A stretch of DNA of 40,348 bases from Patescibacteria group bacterium UBA7396 (GTDB taxonomy: Bacteria > Patescibacteriota > Gracilibacteria > BD1-5 > UBA6164), in contig DKNE01000038.1 in the NCBI GenBank assembly GCA_002470645.1, positions 1 through 40,348 of the forward strand. Reading direction: 5' to 3'. The notes under the pieces are model-generated. The model was not told the origin of the DNA and searched no databases. It worked only from the letters and a program-made list of their open reading frames with translations. Made by a program: the position numbers and the translations under genes. Positions 10,782 through 22,232 of this stretch are shown here, piece by piece; the first letter of the stretch is position 1; each line of letters starts with the position of its first letter.

Positions 10782-13484
10782 ATGAGAAAAAAATCGTTTT
10801 TACTTGGATGAGTAGCTCTTTTGTTTCCTCTCATCACACTATGAGCAAAACAACCAAGTGTAAGTTCTATTTGATATACTTGAAATATTTCTAATGAAAG
10901 TGTTATCGAAATAAAATGAACTGATCTTGAAAATTGTACTATTTTAAAAGTAGCAGGAAAAAATATTGAAATAAAAAATAAAAGTGCTCAATCTCTCAGT
11001 TATAATTTTTCTGATTCAAAAGAATATTCTGGAAGTATTCATTTAGAGTGTGAAGAAAAAACTGTAGTATTTTACTATTCATTTCCATACATTAAAAATA
11101 TTACTTTTCAAACATCAAAATGATTTGAAAGATTTATAACTATTTCATGAAAAGGTTTTTGAGATGAACCAAAAATCCTTGTTAATGGAGGAAATTTTTT
11201 AGCAAAAGTAAGAAGTGATGATGTTATTAGCTGAGAACTGCCAGAAAATCTTTCTGATGATAAAATATCAATAGAATACAAAGGGTTAAAATCAAATATT
11301 TTTGATTTATGAATAAAAGTACCAAAAATAAATTTTGCTTTTTCAGAAAGTGGTTTTACCAAAAGAAACACTGTTACCCTTTTTTGAGAAAATTTAGTAA
11401 ATAACCAAAATACTTCTATAGTTATAGGGACAGGAGAAACTTCTGGTACAAAAAATAGTGATGGAAGTCTAAATTTTGTACTTCCAGATGAAACAGGAAG
11501 TAAAAAAATTTATGTTGTTACTCAATGAATAAAATCAAATAGTATTGATATAAATATTACCTGAGAAAGACCCGAAATATTGGAAGTTTGAGAAAGAGAA
11601 AGAGATTCCTCAGGAAAAAAACAACTCTATATAAGAGTTAAAAATCATTCTGATACTTTTAGTGAAAATAAAGTAGAACTAAATGGAAAAAATATTTCTC
11701 TCTCAAGTGTGGAATGAAATCTTTTTATCATAAATGATTATACTCTGAAACCAAACGAAAATATCATTACATTTATAGTAAGTAATAAAGTAAGTAAAAC
11801 GTATTCATATCAAGCTCCTCATATTTCCATACCAAGTATCTGATCTGTAAATGTAGGAGGAATTACGAATGATGGAAATAGAGAATTTACTCTTTTCTTA
11901 AATAATTTTATACCGTCTAGTGATAGTATATATTTATGAAATAGTAAAATATCGCCTAAAGAATGTACTCTTAATAATTGTAAAATAATCACTCCAGCTT
12001 CAAATTTAAAATGATATTTTACTGTTTGAAGATGAGATATAATAAATCAAAATAAAATATATTTCGATAAAATTTTTGAAAATATTCCCTATATAAGTGA
12101 AGCAAAGATTTCTGGTTGATTAAAATCAGGGGGAAGAATCACTATTACTGGAGGAAATTTTGAATGAGCTAGCATAAATGCATCAAATTTTTTTGCTACT
12201 GAATGAGGAAAATTAGATTTTAGTCAAGGATCAAGTACTATTTCTTGACTCTTCCCTCTTGATTTTAAACCTGAGTCAAAAAGTACTATCACTATTACAA
12301 AATATTGACAAACTGCTACATTAGAATTTATAGGAAATGATATTTGAAATGCCTCAAGTATAAAATGAGCTCCAACTCTTCAAACGATACAAGCATTTGA
12401 TCAAAATGAAGTTATAAAACCTGGGGCAAAAATAGAAGTATTATGAAGATGATTTGATTATTTTGATACGGTAGAAATAGATGGAATAAATACAGAATTA
12501 GTCTTTTCTCCTCAACAAAATCCATATTTTATTATGCCAAAAATTACATCTTATGGTACAAAATCTCTTACTATAAAAAATAAAGATGGGCAAAGATCAA
12601 ATAAAATTGATTTCATACTTTCTCCTGAAAATGAAAAAAAGGAAATTCGCTTTGAATACAAAAGTTCTACCGGTTCAAATTTTATAACTGATGATAGTGA
12701 TGTATCAAAATCTGCTCTTTATAAATTTTGAATTTTCAACTTTATAGAAGATATGAATATAAAACATATAGAATTTGATATCACTCCTTATAATAGTAGT
12801 GAAAATTTAGGGACTTTTCAGCTAAATATTTGATGAGAAAAGTATGGTCCAAGTAGTACTACAAAAGAATGAAAGATAATATTTAAAGACATATTCATCC
12901 CAAAATCCGCAACAGAAATTACCGCAGAAATAATAAAAATTTCACCGTTTATAAATGAATGAAATTATTCAATAAAACTCAACGAAGAAAATACTATGAT
13001 AGTAAAGTTATCTGGTGAAAGCTTTTCTTGAAAAAATTTTAAAAATTTCACAAATAATTCTATAAAAACCTCTATCAATCAAAAAAATAAATGTATTGAC
13101 TCGCTATCTAGTAAAGCAAATTGTAATACATATCTTGACACATCTTCTGTTTCTCTTCCTGTTTCTCAAGAAGTAATCGAAACGAAAAATCCAGTATCAG
13201 AAAGTACTACAGAAACTTCAATAAAAAAAGATTTTTCTATCAATACACTTAATTTTAAAACATCTTCAATGATAGGATTAAACAAAAAATTAAACACTTT
13301 AGCACAAAAATTAGCTCATCTTGATAAAAATATTTGAAAAGAGGATGATATAAGAAAAACCATGAATTTATTACTTGTGGGACTCTATCAATATGAAAAT
13401 TCAAAACCTTGAGATGCAAAAAGAAAATTAGCTCTCAAAACTATCAGTAGAGAAATTGGGAATTTAAAAAAATTTTTAAAATAA
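10782..13484 (+). CDS. Secreted IPT/TIG-repeat surface protein, 900 aa
   Basis: Residues 1-22 form a signal peptide (MRKKSFLLGGVALLFPLITL, then AKQ). The body is a chain of beta-rich Ig-like IPT/TIG repeats recognised by FxxxGFTKRNTVTLFGENL, SGGLKSGGRITITGGNF and VIKPGAKIEVLGRGF, each with the family pattern of x-P-x-x-G-x-x-I-x-I-x-G-x-x-F. After about residue 800 the protein becomes Ser/Thr-rich, then ends in a short helical region (LNKKLNTLAQKLAHLD). There is no C-terminal anchor and no LPxTG. TIG repeats usually mediate adhesion or carbohydrate contact, so an exported adhesin-like role is inferred. The leader TTAATATATTTTTTATG lacks a Shine-Dalgarno sequence. TGA supplies many glycines at beta turns. 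Confidence 0.87.
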
Positions 13485-13485
13485 T

Positions 13486-13517
13486 AAAAATAAGCTACTT
13501 ATAAGTAGCTTATTTTT
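13486..13517. terminator. Bidirectional terminator between the TIG gene and mnmA
   Basis: A perfect palindrome, AAAAATAAGCTACTTA and its complement, with A-runs before and T-runs after on both strands. It serves two convergent genes, and the mnmA stop codon (13518-13516) overlaps its edge. Confidence 0.88.
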
Positions 13518-14571
13518 ATTCTATAATTCAACTCATAACTAAGAAATCATTTTCATCGTACACAGCACAAATTTGACCAGCAGCAACTGCTCTTTGTTTT
13601 TCATGAAATATTACTCTATATTTTGCATTTTTTAAATCAATCACTTCACAACTTTGGTCTTCTTGCCTATACCTTATTTTCGCTTTTCAAGTAAGAGGAA
13701 AATGAAGATTTTCTGATAAGAAATTAACATTTTTTATCACTAATTCATCCTGAAATAAATCCATATCTTGAGATGTTCCTACTACTAAAATATTATTTTC
13801 TAAATCTTTTTTTATAACAAAAACTGGCTGCTTTAACCCTCAGATATCAAGCCCTTTTCTCTGCCCTATAGTATAATAAAAAACTCACTTATGTTGTCCT
13901 AAAATTTTTCCAGAAGTATCAACGATATTTCACACTTTATGTTCTATCTTTTTTTCTAAAAATTGTGATAAATCTACCTTTCAAACAAAACAAATTCCTT
14001 GACTATCTTTACGAGTAGCATTTGGAAGTCAAGCTGCTCAAGCTATTTTTCTCACTTCACTTTTTTCTAAATGCCCTATTGGGAAAAGAGATTTTGAAAG
14101 TTGGTATTGAGAAAGTCATGCTAAAAAATATGATTGATCTTTCATAGTATCAACTCATTTTTTTAAATAAAAAATTCAATTTTCTTCTATTATTTGTGCA
14201 TAATGTCATGTTGCTACTTTATCAAAACCATGTGCTAAGGCTTCATCAAGAAATATTTTAAATTTTATTTCGCTATTACACATAATATCCGGATTGGGAG
14301 TAATTCCATTCTTGTATCATTCATACATATAATTCAGTACCTTTTTTTCATATTCTTCAATATAATCAAAAGTAAAAAATGGAATGTTTAAATAAGCTGC
14401 TACCTCACGAGCTACTTCTATATCTTCCAAAGTAGGACAATATTCTCCCTCAGGAGCTAAATAATTTATCATAAATCCTGCTGTTACGTCATATCAAGCA
14501 TTTTTCAATAAATACGCAGTAACCGCACTATCAACTCAACCAGAGAGTCAAACAAGTATTTTTTGTTTCAT
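13516..14571 (-). CDS. mnmA: tRNA-specific 2-thiouridylase MnmA, 351 aa
   Basis: Thiolates U34 of tRNA Lys, Glu and Gln using ATP and a relayed persulfide. The PP-loop SGGVDS spans residues 10-15, with one of its glycines coded by TGA. The two catalytic cysteines are in NPDIMC (C98) and GICF (C194). Other family motifs are the tRNA-binding stretch TGHYAQ, the region MKDQSYFL, and the C-terminal barrel with YYTIGQRKGL and RYRQEDQSCEV. Length fits the family (about 360 aa). The sulfur source upstream of MnmA (a cysteine desulfurase) is not in the window; the SUF genes are 20 kb away. Terminates convergently with the TIG-repeat gene. Confidence 0.96.
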
Positions 14572-14592
14572 AAATAGTTATTAATTTTAGAT

Positions 14593-14620
14593 AGTATATT
14601 GAAAATTTTCATTTTGAAAA
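14593..14620 (-). promoter_or_regulatory. Candidate promoter of mnmA
   Basis: On the minus strand TTTTCA (14620-14615), a 16-bp spacer and TATACT (14598-14593), giving a leader of about 20 nt. Confidence 0.35.
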
Positions 14621-14685
14621 GCTTCATTTATTGTTTGCCCGTGTTTTTCTTGCATAAGAAAAAAATCTATATATACTTTGCACAT

Positions 14686-14691
14686 TATAAT
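14686..14691 (+). promoter_or_regulatory. Candidate -10 of the transglutaminase-like gene
   Basis: TATAAT 21 nt before the ATG. No good -35 at standard spacing, and the implied leader is only about 13 nt. Confidence 0.35.
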
Positions 14692-14711
14692 ACTTTCCAT
14701 AACAAAAAAAT

Positions 14712-16712
14712 ATGCAAGAAAAATACAAAATACAATCTCCTGAATCTTGGGTAGATACAACATCAAATCAAGATTTAATCGAAAAATTAGTAGACACTCC
14801 TTTTTCAGAGAGTCAAATAGACCAAGGAAAAGATTTTTGTTATTTTTTCAAAAAAATTTACCATACTTCTGAACAATCAAACTCTGATTATTTACTAATG
14901 GCATATAGCTTAAATCAACCAGATACTCTCAAATGAGCTTCTGTATCAGAACAAATTTTAGAAGAAAATGAAATGTATTTCCTACATCGTATTTCAGTTT
15001 TTAGAAATGGAGAATTAATAGATAAAATTCCCGACACTACTTTTAAAATTATTGATAATGAAGACCAAAGTGGATGATGAGTAATTAATAATTTCAAAAA
15101 AATAAATATTACCATAAAAGACTTAAGACTGTATGATATTATTATTATTGAAGACACAAGAACAAAAACTTTTACCCCAAAAGATATTTTAAGAAAAGCT
15201 TTTTATAGAAATATTCTTATTACACCAAACGTATACTGGGCATATGCTAAATATGATATAGAAATTATTAATAATAGAAATACTCCTATTTCATACAAAA
15301 AAAATTTCTTTAGAGATGAAAATGGAAATCGCCTCCCTTCTGAAATTTGAATAATTATGCCAAATTCAAATTATCACATTGAATGGACACAATATTATAA
15401 TAATGTTGATACCAAAAGAGAGGAATATCCATATTTTGATTTTTCTACTCAAGCTGATTGGAATTCACTTTCAAATTTTATTGTTCCGTACATTGAAAAT
15501 GTAATGGAAGAAAATAAACTTACCGATTTTGCACCAGATTTTATTGAAGAACTCAATAAATTTGAAAACAAAAAGGATCAAATTGCATTTGCAATAGAAT
15601 ATATTCAAAATCAAATTCAATATATTTACAATGCAAATGAAATGCATGATCATATTCCGCAATCACCAAAAATTACTTTTGAAAACAAACAAGGTGATTG
15701 TAAAGCAAAATCAGCATTATTAAAAATAATTTTAGATTATCTTGAAGTGCCATGTGATATAATATTGGTAAATTTTCAAGCCGATATTTATATGACTCAT
15801 TATCTTCCTTCGCTTCTATCATTCAATCATGCGATTGTAAAAATAACCTTTGATAATAAAGATTATTTTATTGATCCAACGATTAGAGATGGATATGGAC
15901 ATTTAGAAAATCGTGATGTAGATTGATTTTTATATTATTTTTCTCTTAAAAAAGACCAAAAATTAGAAATGCGTCCAACTTTTATATTCCCTGATTATTC
16001 TGTTGATCAAAAAGTTGATATTGATGTTGAAAAAAACTTCTGAAAAATAAAAGTATCTACTACATATCGTTTCAATAGAGCCAATGATACAAGAAAATAT
16101 TTTAAGAATACTAACAAAAGAGAAATCATTGATGGATGGAATAATTATATGTTTTATGCTCTGAATTATCACAATAATTCAGAAAGTGAAGATATAAGAA
16201 ATATTTTTAAAAATGCTCAAATAAAAATTGTATCTGACGATACGAAAAAAAATGAATTCTCTATAGAATATACTTCTGAAGTAGAAAATATATATTTTAC
16301 TGACAAACAAGGAAAAAGATTTTTAATGTTTTTTAATGGAAGTGTTCTAAAAAATATTACAGATTATAATCATAAAGATTTTTTATATTGGCATAATTTT
16401 GAAAAAGAAAGATATGAATTCAATCTTTATACTGATGAAAATATTGATACAAATGAAAAGTATACAAAACAAGAGTGTGATATAAAAAATAAATATTTCA
16501 CTTATTCTCTGAAAAAAAGTATAAAACAAAACGGTGGAAGTGCTTATATAGAATACAATCCTATTTCAAATGTTGAAGTTTTAAGTGAAGACTTAGAAGC
16601 ATTAAAAAAAGATTATGAAAAGATAGCAGATAGCAATTATGGTATTTGAATCGATATCATAGAAAAATGACTTTTAAATAAACTAAAATTTGCACTAAAA
16701 GGTATGTTTTAA
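14712..16712 (+). CDS. DUF3857/transglutaminase-like protein, 666 aa
   Basis: The frame runs to TAA with TGA as Gly. Residues ~100-280 are beta-rich in the DUF3857 manner. The transglutaminase-like core follows, with its Cys-His-Asp triad visible: C330 in QGDCKAKSALL, H373 in SFNHAIV and D388 in FIDPT. The remaining ~250 residues are beta-rich (TTYRFNRANDTRKYF, SIEYTSEVENIY) like the C-terminal domain of this family. Most DUF3857 proteins are exported; this one has no signal peptide, and no better upstream start was seen. The intact triad argues for catalysis (a cysteine protease or amidase is as likely as cross-linking); the substrate is unknown. Confidence 0.85.
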
Positions 16713-16713
16713 T

Positions 16714-16748
16714 AAAAAAAGATTATGAATTATTCATAATCTTTTTTT
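16714..16748. terminator. Bidirectional terminator between the transglutaminase-like gene and leuS
   Basis: AAAAAAAGATTATGAAT pairs with its complement through the T-run ending at 16748. It lies in the 37 nt between two convergent stop codons. Confidence 0.88.
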
Positions 16749-16749
16749 A

Positions 16750-19548
16750 TTATTTTACCACTATATTTACAATTTTTCATGGAACATAGATTTCTTTTAC
16801 AATTTCTTTTCATTCTAACCATTTTGCAACACTTTCTAATTCTCTTGCTTTTGCTAAAATTTCATCTTTTGCTTCATCTACATTTATAGAAAGTTCTCCT
16901 CTAAGTTTTCCAAGTACTTGTACTCAAATAATTACTTCACTATCTACCGTTAATTTTTCATCATATTCTGGCCAATTTGCATGGAAAATACTTTCTTTAT
17001 TTCCAAGTTTTTCCCATAATTCTTCAGCAAAATGCGGAACAAATGGGTGAAGTATCAAAGCAAATTTCTCCAACCAATCTTTTTTCAATTCTACATTTGA
17101 AGGAGTTCCATAATTAGCTAAAATCATCATTTGAGAAATAGCCGTATTAAATTTATAATTTTCAATATCTTCTCCTACTTTTTTAATTGTTTTATGAAGA
17201 TTTTTCATTGCATCTTTGTCATCTAGTCAAGTTTTTCCATTTTCAAAAATATTCCAAACTTTATCTAAAAATCTTTTTACTCAGATAATATTTTTAGTAT
17301 CCCAAGGTGCGCTATCTTTAAAATCACACATGTACATCTCATAAAGTCTCAAAGTATCAGCTCCATATTCTTTTACAATATCATCTGGATTTACTACATT
17401 TTTTAAAGATTTAGACATTTTTGCAACAATTTGATTGAGTTCTTCACCTGTTTCTTTATGGAAAAATTTTCCATCTTTTTCTTCTACTAAATCATTAGCA
17501 ATAAGTCCTCAATTTTTTGTTTCATATGCAAATGCTAAAATCATTCCTTGATTTCTTAATCTTGCAAATGGTTCTTTTGTTGAAACTACTCAAATATCAT
17601 ATAAGAATTTATGCCAAAATCTTGCATAAAGTAAATGTAGAACTGCATGTTCAGCTCAACCAACATATGAATCAACTGATCACCAATATTTTTCAACTTC
17701 AGGATTTACTAATTCATCAAAATTTTCATTATCCATAAATCTCAAATAATACCAACAACTTCCTCACCATTGTGGCATAGTATTGGTTTCTCTTTTTCAT
17801 TTTAAATTTTTTGCCAATTCTATATTTACAAAACTATCAACTCTTGCAAGTGGAGATTGCCCATCCGGACTTGGTTCATATTTATCAACTTCTGGAAGTT
17901 CCAAAGGAAGTCTATAATCAACTACTATTTTTGTATACAGTCCGTCATATACTCTTGAAAATGTTTTTCCGTTAATGACTAATTTTACACATCAAACATC
18001 TCCACAAGTACAATTTTTACATCTTTTACCAGTTTCTTTTTTATCTAAAATATAGGCAGTATCTGGTTCCATAGAATCTGACATATCTGAAATTTTAGGT
18101 AATTTTTCATAATCCTCAATTTCTAAATGAATAAGTGGAATTGGTTCTCCCCAATATCTTTGTCTTGAAAAAAGCCAATCTCTGAGTTTATAGTTTACCT
18201 TTCTTTCTCAAAAACCTTTTTCTTGAGCAAATTTTATAAATAATTCTCTGGCTTCACTAGAAGATATAAATACAACATTTTCATCTGTAATATCTTTATT
18301 ATTTTTTGGGTAAAAATATTCTCCTACATCAGAAATATTTTTTGCTGCATTTCCTATAATATACCCGTCTTCAGCATATATTTTAAAATTACCAAATACC
18401 TTTTTTTCATAGTCTAAAAGAACTTCTTTATCTCATTGTAAAAATATTTTTTTATACTCTGAAGAAAATACGACTGGCAAAATCGGAAGGTGGTGTTGTT
18501 TTGCAAACTCAAAATCTCTTTCGTCATGAGCAGGAACTGCCATTAGAGCTCACGTTCAATAATTTCCTAAAACATAGTCTCCTATATAGAGAGGAACTTT
18601 TTCATTATTAAATGGATTTATCACATAACTTCAAGAAAATACTCATGTTTTTTCTTTTGTACCGGTTCTATCTAAATCTGATTTATTTTTTGAATCTTGA
18701 ATATATTTTTCACAAACACTTCTTTGTTCTTCAGTGATAAAATCAGCAATATCTTTATGGTCAGGAGCTATCACAGCATAGGTCATTCCAAATACCGTAT
18801 CAATTCTGGTGGTATATACTCTGATAGATTTTGAGTCATCTCATAGTTTTTTCATTTCAAATTCAGCTCCCTCACTTCTTCCAATCCATTTTCTTTGCAT
18901 ATCTTTAATCCCTTCTGGCCAATCTAAATCCTCTACGTCCTCTGCTAGTCTATCAGCATATTTTGTAATAGAAAGTACCCATTGTCTGATCTTTTTCTTC
19001 TCCACTTGGGTTCAACATCTATCACATGTTCCATTTGATAACACTTCTTCATTAGCAAGTCATGTTTTACAGCTTGGACAAAAATTTATTGGTAAATCTT
19101 GTTCATAAGCTAAACCTTTTTCAAACATTTTTGCAAAGATCCATTGTGTCCATTTATAGTATTTTGGGTCAGTAGTATCGATTTCTCTATCCCAATCATA
19201 TGAAAATCAAAGAGATTTAATTTGTCTTTTAAATGTTGCTATATTTTCTGCAGTAGTAATTTTTGGATGTGTTCCTGTTTTTATAGCATAATTTTCAGCT
19301 GGCAATCAAAAAGCATCCCATCACATCGGATGAAGTACATTAAATCATTTTGCATGTTTATATCTTGAAACTATATCATTTGCAGTATATCCTTCCGGGT
19401 GGCCTACATGAAGCCCAGCGCCTGATGGATATGGAAACATATCAAGTGCATAAAATTTTTTCTTAGTTGATTTATTTTCACTTTTAAAAGTTTTGTTTTT
19501 TTCCCAAAAATTTTGCCATTTTTTCTCTATTTCAATGTGATTATACAT
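16750..19548 (-). CDS. leuS: Leucyl-tRNA synthetase, 932 aa
   Basis: Class Ia synthetase charging tRNA-Leu. The HIGH motif appears as HVGH at 47-50 within MFPYPSGAGLHVGHPEGY, and KMSKS begins at K710. A zinc-binding pair CPSC/CDRC follows the Rossmann fold. The CP1 editing domain is complete, with the Thr-rich TTRIDTVFGMTYA and GTGALMAVPAHDERDFEFA, the latter including the conserved editing Asp. There is a second Cys cluster (CKNCTCGDVGC) around residue 510, then the anticodon-binding and C-terminal domains. At 932 aa it is longer than E. coli LeuRS (860 aa), mainly from insertions around the CP and Cys-rich regions. MYNHIEIEKKWQ is the usual N-terminus, fixing the start. Confidence 0.97.
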
Positions 19549-19580
19549 ATAAAAAATATTTAAAAATTAAATTTGAAATG

Positions 19581-19645
19581 ATTATATTGAAAAGTCTCAA
19601 AATTTCTAATTTTTTATTTTGAAAATTGAAATTTGTTTTTATAAT
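19581..19645. promoter_or_regulatory. Divergent promoters for leuS and the 75-aa membrane gene
   Basis: A minus-strand TATAAT (19586-19581) faces leuS. A plus-strand TATAAT (19640-19645), with TTGAAA 15 bp upstream, faces the membrane gene. The remainder of the 127-nt spacer is plain AT-rich DNA. Confidence 0.45.
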
Positions 19646-19675
19646 GATACAAATTTTAATTTTAAATATAAAATT

Positions 19676-19903
19676 ATGTCAAAAAATATTTATTTTACTA
19701 TCATTGCTATCTGAGTGATGGGAGGATTAATTCTTTATTTTCAAAATACGATATTTTCTTATACTCTGTATAGTCCATTTTGACCAAAAGCAAGTTCTCT
19801 TATTATTCTTTACTCATTGTGACTCTGATTTATTGCATGATTTTGAGTATGTTGACTCACTCAATGAAAAAAGGAAGATGAATATGATGATGAAAATTTT
19901 TAA
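19676..19903 (+). CDS. Small two-helix membrane protein, 75 aa
   Basis: Two hydrophobic helices (about residues 4-26 and 37-60) are joined by a short loop; the protein ends in an acidic tail (KKEDEYDDENF). Several helix glycines are TGA-coded, so the gene disappears under the standard code. The layout resembles LapA/DUF1049-like small membrane proteins, but no family can be claimed. It has its own -10 upstream and shares a bidirectional terminator with the convergent pilin-like gene. Confidence 0.75.
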
Positions 19904-19907
19904 TAAT

Positions 19908-19938
19908 AAAAAAAACTTTGGATATACCAAAGTTTTTT
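19908..19938. terminator. Bidirectional terminator
   Basis: AAAAAAACTTTGG pairs with CCAAAGTTTTTT around ATATA. It lies between the convergent 75-aa membrane gene and the pilin-like gene. Confidence 0.85.
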
Positions 19939-19951
19939 ATTTGATTATTTA

Positions 19952-20320
19952 TTATGATACCAAAACTGAAAGAATCCATTTTACGATTGTTCCAGCTAAC
20001 CAGATAACAAGTAATCAGATTCATCATTGAATTAATATAGTTTTTCCTTTTGTTACTTTATCATCTTCACCTCAAGCTGTTAAAATCAAAAATCCTCCCC
20101 ATAATGCATATAATACTGCAACAAGATATAAGAAAGTCATTAAAAAGTTAACATAATATTGAACTGCTTCTGAAAGAGGTCTATTTTCTAAATTTTGAGC
20201 AGTTGTAGAAGCTTTATTTACTCAAAATGTCGTTTCTGATTGAGCAAATGCACTTAAATTTGCCATTGAACTCAGCACTATACCAGCTACTCCATAAGAA
20301 GTTTTTTTAATTGCGTTCAT
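19952..20320 (-). CDS. Type IV secretion pilin-like protein, 122 aa
   Basis: An N-terminal signal or transmembrane helix ends at a likely SANLSAFAQS cleavage region. It is followed by a helix (YYVNFLMTFLYLVAVLYALW), the conserved GGFLILTAGGEDDKVTKGK connector and a second helix (WLAGTIVKWILSVL). This connector, a Gly-rich turn followed by K(V/I)xKGKxI, is typical of the T4SS-pilin-like family (PF18895; Mbov_0395-like) that is common in candidate-phyla-radiation genomes. A VirB2-like role in a surface pilus or secretion channel is inferred; no other type IV secretion gene is in the window. It has a good promoter and no operon partner. Confidence 0.75.
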
Positions 20321-20354
20321 AATTTAATATTAATTAGATAAATAAAACAGCTAC

Positions 20355-20383
20355 ATTATAATAAATAATCCATAAAAAAGCAA
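20355..20383 (-). promoter_or_regulatory. Promoter of the pilin-like gene
   Basis: On the minus strand TTGCTT, a 17-bp spacer and TATAAT (20360-20355), about 34 nt before the start. Confidence 0.6.
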
Positions 20384-20405
20384 ATTTTTTCACATATTTT
20401 AAAGC

Positions 20406-20433
20406 TTGACTTATGTTTTTTTATTTTTATATT
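20406..20433 (+). promoter_or_regulatory. Promoter of the methyltransferase gene
   Basis: TTGACT, a 16-bp spacer and TATATT (20428-20433), giving a leader of about 22 nt. Confidence 0.55.
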
Positions 20434-20461
20434 CTTGTATATTAAATAATAAAGCCAAAAA

Positions 20462-21010
20462 ATGAACATTGATATTTTTTTACAAAACCTAAAAAAACAC
20501 GGGATAGAAAATGAAATTCCTAATATTTCAGAGGTAAATGCAATTTTTTTAAGAGACCTTATCAAAATTAAAAAAGCAAAAAATATGCTTGAGATAGGGA
20601 CTGCAAATTGATATAGTACTATTCATTTTGCTTTAGAACTCAAAAATATTTGAGGAAAAATCACTACTATTGAATTTTCTAAGTTATCATATGATACTGC
20701 TTTAGAAAATTTTAAAATAGCTTGAGTTTCACCAATAATCAATGCAATAAATGGAAATGCACTTGATGTTATTCCCTCTTTAGGAGAAAAATATGATTTT
20801 GTCTTTATTGATGGAATGAAAAGAAGAACCAAAGATTTTTTAGAACTCGTGCGGAATAAAGTAGAAGAAGGATGAATTATTATTATTGATGATGTGATTA
20901 AGTTTAGAGAAAAAATGATTTGATTTTGGGAATATTTAGAAGATAATAAAATCAAATACAATACTATTCCGATCGACATAGATGATGGAATTGTTATGAT
21001 AGTGAAATAA
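20462..21010 (+). CDS. Class I SAM-dependent O-methyltransferase, 182 aa
   Basis: A short Rossmann methyltransferase of the O-methyltransferase family 3 type (COG4122-like). SAM-binding motif I is MLEIGTANGYST (second Gly coded by TGA), the acidic residue after beta-2 is in ITTIEFSKLSY, and FVFIDGMKRRTKDFL is the conserved Asp motif. EGGIIIIDDV is the metal and substrate-proximal strand. Usual family length is about 200-220 aa, so the N-terminal helix region is short. The substrate is unknown. It could be co-transcribed with ruvB and the FemAB gene, but a 187-nt structured spacer lies between. Confidence 0.85.
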
Positions 21011-21145
21011 AAAAATCCCAAAAACTTATAAATCACTTGGGGTTTGGGGGCGAAACGATAGTGATAACGTTTAGAAAGCTCCAAATTTGCCAGCTGAAAT
21101 TTGAGCCCCCAAGACTTTTGCTTACTTTTGGTCACAAAAGTATGA
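21011..21145. ncRNA. Candidate structured RNA or leader upstream of ruvB
   Basis: A GC-richer insert without a plausible ORF between the methyltransferase and ruvB. Its outer stem is TTGGGGGC (21044-21051) with GCCCCCAA (21105-21112). Inside are the hairpins AAACG/CGTTT (21053-21072) and CTCCAAATTT/AAATTTGAG with one bulge (21079-21105), so it could form a three-way junction. An 8-bp hairpin, TACTTTTG-GTCA-CAAAAGTA, follows at 21123-21142. Upstream, AAATCCCAA can pair with TTGGGGTTT (21014-21045), competing with the outer stem. Strand is uncertain: an extended -10 (TGTTATGAT, 20992-21000) points plus, while a T-run after a weak stem points minus. Confidence 0.4.
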
Positions 21146-21197
21146 TAAAAAACTCTATCCTTATAAAAAATAAAATTATTTTCCTTATACAAAACAT

Positions 21198-22208
21198 ATG
21201 TGAATAAAATCCTCTCAAACAAAATCTCCTGAAAGAATCATAGAAACTACTCATAAAGATATTGATGTAAGTGAAAATTCTCTCAGACCAAAAACTCTGC
21301 AAGATTACGTTGGACAAGAACAAATAAAAAAACATCTTTGAGTATCAATTGCTTCTGCAAGACTCAGAAATGCAAGTCTGGAACATATTCTTTTTTATGG
21401 TCCTCCTGGACTTTGAAAAACTACTCTTTCTAATATCATTGCTCATGAAATGTGATGAAATTTAAAAGTAACTTCTGGTCCAGCAATTGAAAAACAAGCA
21501 GATCTCATCAGTATTTTATCAAATATTGAACCTGGAGATATTCTTTTTATTGATGAAATTCATCGTTTAAGACCTCAAATTGAGGAAGTTCTCTATACTG
21601 CAATGGAAGATTTTGTGATTGATATTATGGTTTGAAAAGGAACCGGAGCACAAAGTGTAAGAATGCCAGTAGCAAATTTTACTCTTATTTGAGCAACTAC
21701 GAAACTTTCTGCTCTTTCTAATCCTCTCAGAGATAGATTTTGAAATGTGTTAAAGCTTGATTTTTATTCAGGAAATGATTTAGAAAAAATTATTGTAAAA
21801 AATGCATTTCTTCTTGATTTAGAAATGGAAAAAGATTTAGTATGTGCTATAGCAAATAGAAGTAGAGGAACACCAAGAATTTCAAACAGAATTTTAAAAA
21901 TTATGAGAGATTATAAAATCATCTGAAAAGAAATTAATCAAAATAAAATATTTAAAGAAATTTTTCTTGATTTATGAATTGATGATTTAGGACTTGATTA
22001 TTTAGACAAAAAATATCTCCAAACTATTTATGAAAAATTTGCTTGTGGTCCTGTTTGACTTGGAACTCTTGCCTCTAGTATTTGAGAGGAAGAAGCAACA
22101 CTCGAAGATGTAGTTGAACCTTATTTACTTCAAATTTGATTTTTAGAAAAATCTTCTCGTGGAAGAAAAATCACTGATAGTGCTATTTTGCATTTGAGTG
22201 GAAAATAA
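21198..22208 (+). CDS. ruvB: Holliday junction DNA helicase RuvB, 336 aa
   Basis: The AAA+ motor of RuvABC branch migration. Walker A is GPPGLGKTT from residue 68, with the Gly before Lys coded by TGA. Walker B is ILFIDEIHRL and sensor 1 is FTLIGATTKLSALSNPLRDRF; the family arginine-finger region is also seen. The C-terminal winged helix contains CGPVGLGTLASSIGE and ends SSRGRKIT. Length matches E. coli RuvB (336 aa). LRPKTLQDYVGQEQIK marks the conserved N-terminus. The start used gives about 25 residues before it, which is normal. The stop is 24 nt before the next gene's ATG, so it is probably co-transcribed with the FemAB gene. ruvA and ruvC are not in the window. Confidence 0.97.
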
Positions 22209-22232
22209 TTTTTATCTATAAAAAACTCTTAC

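Noticed and set aside
20623..21222. 199-aa open frame on the minus strand
   Set aside because: It runs antisense across the methyltransferase and through the structured spacer, with no family signature; an overlap artefact.
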